DNA of 19,802 nt, taken from positions 1 through 19,802 of the forward strand of contig CAJUHM010000045.1 in the NCBI GenBank assembly GCA_910586475.1. The letters run 5' to 3'. Every line of letters begins with the position of its first letter. Within the stretch, counting starts at the first letter, position 1. A program made the translations under genes and the position numbers. Positions 14,534-19,802 of the stretch are shown here, piece by piece. This DNA comes from an uncultured Muribaculaceae bacterium (lineage in GTDB: Bacteria > Bacteroidota > Bacteroidia > Bacteroidales > Muribaculaceae). Below the pieces are notes generated by a model. It worked only from the letters and a program-made list of their open reading frames with translations. It ran no database searches and was not told the origin of the DNA.

Positions 14534-16597
14534 TTAGTCTGTCGGATCCTTTTCCGGCTCTGAAATTTCGTCGGGAAGCGGCGGAGGTGTTTCTCCGCCA
14601 TCATCGGATTTAGTCTCTGTAGGAGTGGTTTCTGTCGAGGTGTTCTCGGAAGAGCTGGATTCCGGGATCTGTCGCTGCGATTCGCCGGCAGCGAGGATCT
14701 CTTCGGTTCTCGATGTCCAGGGGCGCTTGCCGAAGATTTCTTCGACATCTTCAGTAAAGATAACTTCTCTTGAGATCAGGACTTCTGCGAGTTTGTTATG
14801 TCCAGTCGCGTGTTTGCTGAGAATTACTTTCGCGCGCTCATACTGTTCGTTGATGATGCGTGAGACTTCTTCATCGATCATTCGGGCGCGCTCGTCGCTG
14901 TAGGGTTTAGAGAATCCATAGTCCTGTCCGCTCGAATCGTAGTAGCATAGGTTGGGCAGCTTGTCGCTCATACCATAGTAGACGACCATGGCATAGGCCT
15001 GTTTTGTCACTCTCTCAAGGTCGTTGGCCGCGCCTGTTGAAATTCTTCCCATGAAGAGTTCTTCTGCGGCTCGTCCGCCGAGGGTAGCGCACATTTCGTC
15101 GAGTATTGCCTGAGTAGGCGTGATCTGGCGTTCCTCGGGGAGGTACCATGCCGCGCCGAGGGCTTTTCCGCGGGGGACAATCGTCACCTTGATGAGAGGG
15201 TTGGCAAACCGCAGATGCCATGAGACGGTGGCGTGGCCGGCTTCATGTATGGCAATGGAGCGCTTTTCTTCTTCAGTAGTGATTTTTGAACGTTTTTCAA
15301 GACCTCCGACAATGCGGTCAACGGCGTCGATAAAGTCCTGGCGCGTGACGGTCTTGTGGTCATGGCGGGCTGCGATAAGCGCCGCTTCATTACATACGTT
15401 GGCAATCTCAGCACCTGAGAATCCGGGTGTCTGACGCGCGAGAAGGTCCACATCGACCGATGTATCTTTCTTGATTTTGCGCAGATGCACGTTGAAGATT
15501 GCCACGCGGTCGTTCAGATCGGGTAGATCCACGTAGATCTGACGGTCAAAGCGGCCTGCACGCAAAAGTGCCTTGTCGAGGATGTCGGCGCGGTTTGTTG
15601 CCGCAAGTATGATTACACCCGAATTTGAGCCGAAGCCGTCCATTTCGGTCAGCAGCTGGTTGAGGGTGTTTTCGCGTTCGTCGTTCGATCCCATGTTCGG
15701 ATTGCGTCCGCGGGCACGGCCAACGGCATCGATTTCGTCGATGAAGACGATGCACGGAGCTTTTTCCTTGGCCTGACGGAACAGGTCGCGGACGCGCGAT
15801 GCGCCAACGCCGACAAACATTTCAACGAAGTCGCTACCTGAAAGAGAGAAAAACGGCACGTTTGCTTCGCCGGCAACTGCTTTCGCAAGAAGAGTCTTAC
15901 CGGTTCCCGGAGGGCCTACGAGGAGCGCGCCTTTAGGAATTTTTCCGCCGAGGTCAGTGTAGCGCTGCGGATTTTTGAGGAACTCGACAATTTCTTCAAT
16001 TTCGGTTTTTGCTTCGGAGAGTCCGGCTACATCCTTGAAGGTGATTTTGTCGTCGTTGTCCTTGTCGAAAATTCTGGCTTTCGATTTACCAACACTGAAT
16101 ACTCCGCCGCCGGCGCTGTCTCCGCGTCCGGACATGCGACGCATCATCCAGATCCAGAATCCAATAATCAGAAGGAATGGGCCGAATGACCAGAGATAGG
16201 ATGAAAAATCACTTGAATTGTCATAGCTTACGCTTCCTTTGAACTTCCCTGCGGCTTTCCAAGTTTCGATGTCTTTGCTTATCTTATCCTGAGGGACTGA
16301 AACAATTACCCGCGCCGGCAGTGATTTCTCTTTTTCGTAGCCTGGGAATACTTTGACAGCTTCGGCTTCGGTCAGAATACCTTCTGCTGTTTTTTTGCTT
16401 CCGCTTATGACGATTTTTTTCAATCCGCCATCAGTCGCAATCTGTTCGAATTGTGTATATTCGTCGAGTGTTTTCTTATAGGGATCTTCGTCAAGCCAAA
16501 GAATCCCTAACAATATTATAGAGATGATGGCATACATCCAGAAGATGCTGAACCGGAATGCAGGCTTTTTGGGTTTGGGGAGGTTGTTTAATGCCAT
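14534..16597 (-). CDS. ftsH: ATP-dependent zinc metalloprotease FtsH
   Basis: Membrane AAA+ protease that degrades misfolded membrane proteins and short-lived regulators. The 687 residues show TM1 (about 18-35), a periplasmic domain, TM2 (about 134-152), Walker A GPPGTGKT (228-235), pore loop FVGVG (261-265), Walker B VFIDEID (284-290), the second region of homology with ATNRADILDKALLRAGRFDR (333-352), zinc motif HEAGH (451-455), and the Asp of NDLERVT (526) as the third zinc ligand. The last 55 residues are a Ser/Thr/Glu/Pro-rich acidic tail without a fold signature. It follows rsfS by 62 bases in the same direction. cdsA, which I recall downstream of ftsH in Bacteroides, is absent here and a convergent gene stands in its place. 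Confidence 0.97.
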   Translation of the reverse strand: MALNNLPKPKKPAFRFSIFWMYAIISIILLGILWLDEDPYKKTLDEYTQFEQIATDGGLKKIVISGSKKTAEGILTEAEAVKVFPGYEKEKSLPARVIVSVPQDKISKDIETWKAAGKFKGSVSYDNSSDFSSYLWSFGPFLLIIGFWIWMMRRMSGRGDSAGGGVFSVGKSKARIFDKDNDDKITFKDVAGLSEAKTEIEEIVEFLKNPQRYTDLGGKIPKGALLVGPPGTGKTLLAKAVAGEANVPFFSLSGSDFVEMFVGVGASRVRDLFRQAKEKAPCIVFIDEIDAVGRARGRNPNMGSNDERENTLNQLLTEMDGFGSNSGVIILAATNRADILDKALLRAGRFDRQIYVDLPDLNDRVAIFNVHLRKIKKDTSVDVDLLARQTPGFSGAEIANVCNEAALIAARHDHKTVTRQDFIDAVDRIVGGLEKRSKITTEEEKRSIAIHEAGHATVSWHLRFANPLIKVTIVPRGKALGAAWYLPEERQITPTQAILDEMCATLGGRAAEELFMGRISTGAANDLERVTKQAYAMVVYYGMSDKLPNLCYYDSSGQDYGFSKPYSDERARMIDEEVSRIINEQYERAKVILSKHATGHNKLAEVLISREVIFTEDVEEIFGKRPWTSRTEEILAAGESQRQIPESSSSENTSTETTPTETKSDDGGETPPPLPDEISEPEKDPTD

Positions 16598-16659
16598 TTT
16601 TTTATTATGTGGGGCAAAATAATGACGGATTAATTATTGGGGGCAGTTGCGAAACCGCA

Positions 16660-17034
16660 TCAGTCGAGGTCGGGGATCTCAGTGATCTTGGCGTCGCTCC
16701 AGAGCTCCTCGAGGTTATAGCGTTCGCGTTCCTGCGGAAGAAAGACATGGACAAGAGTGTCGCCATAGTCGATCACGATCCATTGGGAATTCTGATAGCC
16801 GTCATAGTTGTAAGGCTTTATGCGGGCGTTGTCAAGCAGATAGTCCCGCACGCTATCGGCAATAGCCGAGACCTGCATTGTGCTTGTGCCTTCGCAGATA
16901 ATGAAGTTTGAAACTCCTGACGATTCGATGCCAGACAGATCGACAAGTGTTATCTTGCGGCCTTTGCGTTCCTGAATGCCTTCAATGACAAGGCGTGTCA
17001 CGTCAGATGGTGTGATAGCTGATGAATTGTTCAT
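16660..17034 (-). CDS. rsfS: Ribosomal silencing factor RsfS
   Basis: Small cytoplasmic factor that binds L14 of the large subunit and blocks subunit joining when nutrients are scarce. The 124 residues carry the family core: LVDLSGIESSGVSNFIICEG (30-49), the helix STMQVSAIADSV (51-62), and WIVIDYGDTLVHVFLPQERE (85-104) followed by YNLEELWSDA. The gene precedes ftsH, an arrangement I recall from other Bacteroidetes. Upstream lie 98 AT-rich bases with direct and inverted repeats that may hold its promoter. No exact TTTG/TAnnTTTG pair was found there; the best -7 match (TAAATTTG, 17066-17059) ends 25 bases before the start. Confidence 0.94.
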   Translation of the reverse strand: MNNSSAITPSDVTRLVIEGIQERKGRKITLVDLSGIESSGVSNFIICEGTSTMQVSAIADSVRDYLLDNARIKPYNYDGYQNSQWIVIDYGDTLVHVFLPQERERYNLEELWSDAKITEIPDLD

Positions 17035-17058
17035 TTATATGATTAGGATTTCAAATAA

Positions 17059-17105
17059 CAAATTTAGTAAAAGAAACTGTTCTTTACTATAAAAGAAACA
17101 AATTT
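17059..17105. repeat. Direct and inverted repeats upstream of rsfS
   Basis: CAAATTT occurs at 17059-17065 and 17099-17105. TAAAAGAAAC occurs at 17068-17077 and 17090-17099, a spacing of 22 bases or about two helical turns. Between them GTAAAAGAA and TTCTTTAC form a near-perfect hairpin (17067-17087) with one bulged A. The block lies between the permease stop and the rsfS start and could be an operator or simple AT-rich sequence. Confidence 0.4.
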
Positions 17106-17132
17106 CGTGCCAAAAAGATTAATTTTCACTGA

Positions 17133-18395
17133 TTATTCAAAGCGCAGCGATTTGACCGGCGAAAGAGAGGAAATCAGGCATGACGGAACAATGAGAATCA
17201 GTGCCGAGATGATTACAACACATACATTGAGGATTATGACAGGCCAGGCTGTCAGCTCCATCGGAACAAAATCCAGATAGTATGCGTCCGGGTCCAGCGG
17301 CAGGATGTGGTAGCGGTTCTGCAGAAGTATGATGCCGATTCCTATAGTATTCCCTATCAGGAGGCCCCGCAGAACAAGTCGCTGGATCATGAAGATGAAA
17401 ATTGCTCGGATCTGTCGGTTGGTAGCGCCGAGGGCTTTGAAGAGCCCGATCATTCTCACGCGCTCCAGTACGATGATGAACAGACTTGAAACAAGTGTGA
17501 ATCCCGCGACACAGGCCATCAGGATAATAATGACCATGACGTTGGTGTCGAGAAGATTCAGCCAGTTGATATATGTCGCACACTGCTGAAGCATGTTGTC
17601 GATGCGGTAGATTCCATCGGATTGACCTTCGTTGGCATACATCTTTCTGAGACGGTTCTGCAGAAGATTCTCGTAGAGTGATGCGGAAAGTTCAGGAATC
17701 CTGTCGGTGTCAATGCCACGGACCTCAACGGCGGTGCCCGAAACTGAGTCGAGGGCAAAGACATCCTGCAGGACTCCGATCGGGACAAAAGCCATGAGCC
17801 TGTCGAAATCTTCAAAATGGGTGTCATAGATGCCGCCGACTTTCAGCCTGCGCGAACGGAGAGTGTTGCCGTCGAAAAAGTGGGTGAGCAGGCTTTCTCC
17901 GCAATCTATTCCGAGAGCCTGTGCGGTTGATTTGGAAATGACAACGGCTCTGGTTGTGTCAGATTGGTGCTCAGGAGTAGTGCCTGCGATCAGGTGATCT
18001 GTGGCAAACTGCCAGTCGGCTTTGCGCAATCCGTGAAGGACTACGCCCTGAAAGGCACTGTCGGTCTTGAAAACAGCCGGCTGGTTTATTGTCAGTCTTA
18101 TATCCGCATCCGGAATGGTCTTGCGGATCGATTCTTCGAGGTCGGATGTCAGTCGGAGAGGGGAGATCTGGTCCTCATGTGCGGAGGGAAGAGGCGGCAG
18201 AACAGATATTTGCGGATTGAATCCGGAGAGAGTGTCGATTATCTGATTCTTGAAACCTCTGACGACAGAAACCGAGAGCAACATTATTATGAACGAGACC
18301 GCAATTCCCGCCACAGCGATTGTAACGCCGGCTGAAGAGGTTTTGGTCTCGTTTTTAAAACTAAGTCTCCGTCCAATAAAAGTTGGCAGGCTCAT
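17133..18395 (-). CDS. LolC/LolE-FtsX-type ABC transporter permease
   Basis: A 420-residue integral membrane protein with the MacB/FtsX permease layout: TM1 (about 22-44), a large periplasmic domain (about 46-280), then TM2 (284-310), TM3 (333-358) and TM4 (382-406). ERVRMIGLFKALGATNRQIR (311-330) is the coupling-helix signature that contacts the ATPase. LolC/E proteins extract outer-membrane lipoproteins for LolA, and this is the likeliest role, but FtsX-like exporters share the fold. No ATPase gene (lolD) is adjacent, so the partner must be elsewhere. It begins 11 bases after the aminotransferase stop, in an apparent operon. Confidence 0.85.
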   Translation of the reverse strand: MSLPTFIGRRLSFKNETKTSSAGVTIAVAGIAVSFIIMLLSVSVVRGFKNQIIDTLSGFNPQISVLPPLPSAHEDQISPLRLTSDLEESIRKTIPDADIRLTINQPAVFKTDSAFQGVVLHGLRKADWQFATDHLIAGTTPEHQSDTTRAVVISKSTAQALGIDCGESLLTHFFDGNTLRSRRLKVGGIYDTHFEDFDRLMAFVPIGVLQDVFALDSVSGTAVEVRGIDTDRIPELSASLYENLLQNRLRKMYANEGQSDGIYRIDNMLQQCATYINWLNLLDTNVMVIIILMACVAGFTLVSSLFIIVLERVRMIGLFKALGATNRQIRAIFIFMIQRLVLRGLLIGNTIGIGIILLQNRYHILPLDPDAYYLDFVPMELTAWPVIILNVCVVIISALILIVPSCLISSLSPVKSLRFE

Positions 18396-18406
18396 TGGCT
18401 CGTCTG

Positions 18407-19609
18407 CTATTCTGTTGTACGGCCCGGATAGGCTTTAAGCGCTGCAGCCAACACTTTCAGCGCGCGGGCAAGATCCTCGCGTTTCAGCACGTATGCCATT
18501 CGAACTTCGTTGCGTCCCATGCCCGGAGTCATGTAGAATCCGGATGCAGGGGCCATGAAGACTGTCGCGCCTTCATGTTCGAATTCGCGCAGACACCATT
18601 CGCAGAAGCGATCAGCGTCATCGACCGGCAGGCTTACTACGGTATAGAAGGCGCCCATCGGGATCGGAGAATAACATCCAGGGATGCGGTTGAGTCCGTC
18701 GATCAGGAATTTTCTGCGCTCAACATATTCGTTATAGGTCATGAGCATATATTCTGACGATGCGTCAATAGACGCTTCGGCAACTATCTGACCCAACAGG
18801 GGCGGACTGAGACGGGCCTGACAGAATTTCATGACGTTCCGTTTCAGTTCGGCGTTTTTGGTGATTAATGCGCCGATTCTTATGCCGCATTCACTATAAC
18901 GTTTCGAAACCGAGTCGATCAGTACAACTTGTTCTTCAATTCCGGGAAGGTGGAAGGCTGAAATGTATGGCGCACCGGTGTAGGTGAATTCGCGGTAGAC
19001 CTCGTCGGAGAAGAGGAACAGATCGTATTTTCTGACAATGTCGCGGATCTGGTTCATCTCCTTCTGGGTGTAGAGATATCCGGTCGGGTTGTTCGGGTTG
19101 CATATCAGAATGCCCTTGGTCCTTGGGGTGATCAGTTTTTCAAAATCCGCGACAGGAGGCAGTGCAAAACCCTGGTCGATCGTAGAGGGCACTGTGACGA
19201 TTTTTGCTCCTGCCGATATGGCGAAGGCCATGTAGTTGGCGTAGGCGGGCTCAGGAACAATAATTTCGTCTCCGGGATCGAGGCAAGCCATAAATGCAAA
19301 GAGCACAGCTTCGCTACCGCCTGTTGTCACGATGATGTCATCTGCCGTGACATCGATTTTGAACCGATGGTAATAGTCCGCGAGTTTGTTGCGGAGCGAA
19401 AGAAGACCTTCCGAGGGGCTGTACTCAAGGATACTCCGGTCGATTTTCTTTAGTGCGTCGAGGCCTTCCTGCGGAGTCGGCAGGTCGGGCTGTCCGATGT
19501 TCAGGCGGATGACCTCAACGCCGCGCTGTTCAGCTTCGCGGGCCAGAGGCACGAGTTTTCTAATCGGTGATGCGGGCATTATCTGGCCGCGTTCTGATAT
19601 GGTAGGCAT
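18407..19609 (-). CDS. Class I PLP-dependent aminotransferase, aspartate-aminotransferase-like
   Basis: Fold-type I aminotransferase of 400 residues. Visible are GGSEAV (97-102), the cofactor-ring stacking region PAYANY (121-126), NPNNPTG (171-177) with the conserved Asn, SDEVY (201-205) with the pyridine-nitrogen Asp202, the Schiff-base lysine K236 in DSVSKRYSECGIRIG, and R370 in NEVRMAYV, which binds the substrate carboxylate. Substrate range (aspartate, alanine, branched or aromatic) is not resolved. The frame is open to 19705, but the ATG at 19609 starts the family-like MPTISERGQIMPASPIRKLV, and the promoter box at 19676-19683 places transcription downstream of the longer start. It heads the minus-strand cluster with the permease gene. 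Confidence 0.9.
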   Translation of the reverse strand: MPTISERGQIMPASPIRKLVPLAREAEQRGVEVIRLNIGQPDLPTPQEGLDALKKIDRSILEYSPSEGLLSLRNKLADYYHRFKIDVTADDIIVTTGGSEAVLFAFMACLDPGDEIIVPEPAYANYMAFAISAGAKIVTVPSTIDQGFALPPVADFEKLITPRTKGILICNPNNPTGYLYTQKEMNQIRDIVRKYDLFLFSDEVYREFTYTGAPYISAFHLPGIEEQVVLIDSVSKRYSECGIRIGALITKNAELKRNVMKFCQARLSPPLLGQIVAEASIDASSEYMLMTYNEYVERRKFLIDGLNRIPGCYSPIPMGAFYTVVSLPVDDADRFCEWCLREFEHEGATVFMAPASGFYMTPGMGRNEVRMAYVLKREDLARALKVLAAALKAYPGRTTE

Positions 19610-19675
19610 TGTATTTTCAGATAGAGGATAAATACTTATGTGACGCAACGGTTCAAAATCGTGCGGTTCGCTATG

Positions 19676-19706
19676 CAAAGATAGCGATAAATAGGAAAGC
19701 AGCAAA
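19676..19706 (-). promoter_or_regulatory. Bacteroidetes-type promoter for the aminotransferase-permease operon
   Basis: On the minus strand TTTG (19706-19703), a 19-base spacer and TATCTTTG (19683-19676) match both boxes exactly. The -7 box ends 66 bases before the ATG at 19609, giving a leader of about 60 bases, longer than at other genes in the window. A second TAATTTTG box lies further upstream (19778-19771) without a clear -33 partner. Confidence 0.7.
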
Positions 19707-19714
19707 ATTTTGCT
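19701..19714. promoter_or_regulatory. 14-bp perfect palindrome over the -33 element, possible operator
   Basis: AGCAAAATTTTGCT is a perfect 14-bp palindrome and contains the whole -33 TTTG of the aminotransferase promoter. This position suits a dimeric regulator that would compete with RNA polymerase. No regulator gene is present in the window. The palindrome may also arise by chance from the AT-rich promoter context. Confidence 0.4.
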
Positions 19715-19802
19715 AACCTTAATGAGGTATTGCCGGCTTTACAGTAAGTCGCAGGTTCAACTGGCAAGTGCAAAATTAGCGATTTGTTTGAAGAACTCGG
19801 TT

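Noticed and set aside
19748..19762. GTCGCAGGTTCAACT resembles the variable-loop/T-arm part of a tRNA, raising the idea of a truncated tRNA or attachment site.
   Set aside because: The matching T-stem strand (CCTGC-like) does not follow, there is no acceptor stem or anticodon arm, and a 15-base match can occur by chance. The window ends 40 bases later.

Overview
The window looks like a stretch of core chromosome from a member of the Bacteroidales, most plausibly a Muribaculaceae-like gut anaerobe. The lineage call rests on protein style (NusB, MenB, RsfS, FtsH and a YbbR-like protein), on gene order, on the near absence of Shine-Dalgarno sites, and on promoters of the Bacteroidetes type (TTTG, about 20 bases, TAnnTTTG). 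It is an inference, because no database search was possible. The GC content looks close to one half and even across the window, and I see no phage, CRISPR array, rRNA or intact tRNA.

Plus strand, 1-2971: a menaquinone operon, menB-menC-menE, with overlapping junctions. It has a promoter in front of menB and a rho-independent terminator after menE. Plus strand, 3058-7957: a promoter, then sppA (membrane signal-peptide peptidase), lpxK (lipid A 4'-kinase), a trimeric-type purine nucleoside phosphorylase and thiL (thiamine-phosphate kinase). A 68-bp palindromic element follows, flanked by a TAA repeat and resembling a miniature IS. Plus strand, 8039-10224: two translationally coupled genes, a CapA-type metallophosphoesterase and an exported Cys-nucleophile Ntn hydrolase. 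This is the most accessory-looking part of the window.

Plus strand, 10237-14440: an enlarged nusB, then yajC with its own strong promoter, a YbbR-domain membrane protein, coaE and a HAD phosphatase. A terminator for the opposing strand lies in the convergent gap. Minus strand, 19609 down to 14534: a class I aminotransferase, a LolC/E-FtsX-type permease, rsfS and ftsH. The aminotransferase promoter has a 14-bp palindrome over its -33 element.

Most of the genes serve housekeeping: quinone synthesis for anaerobic respiration, envelope biogenesis and quality control, cofactor and purine metabolism, and ribosome and transcription control. The points most worth a second look are: (1) NusB carries an internal in-frame duplication with a constant 170-residue offset; (2) the element after thiL looks like a MITE inserted at the thiL stop codon; (3) the capA/Ntn-hydrolase pair is an uncharacterised coupled module; (4) the purine nucleoside phosphorylase has Asp where the mammalian enzyme has its base-selecting Asn243. 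I did not find a clearly new multi-gene system.
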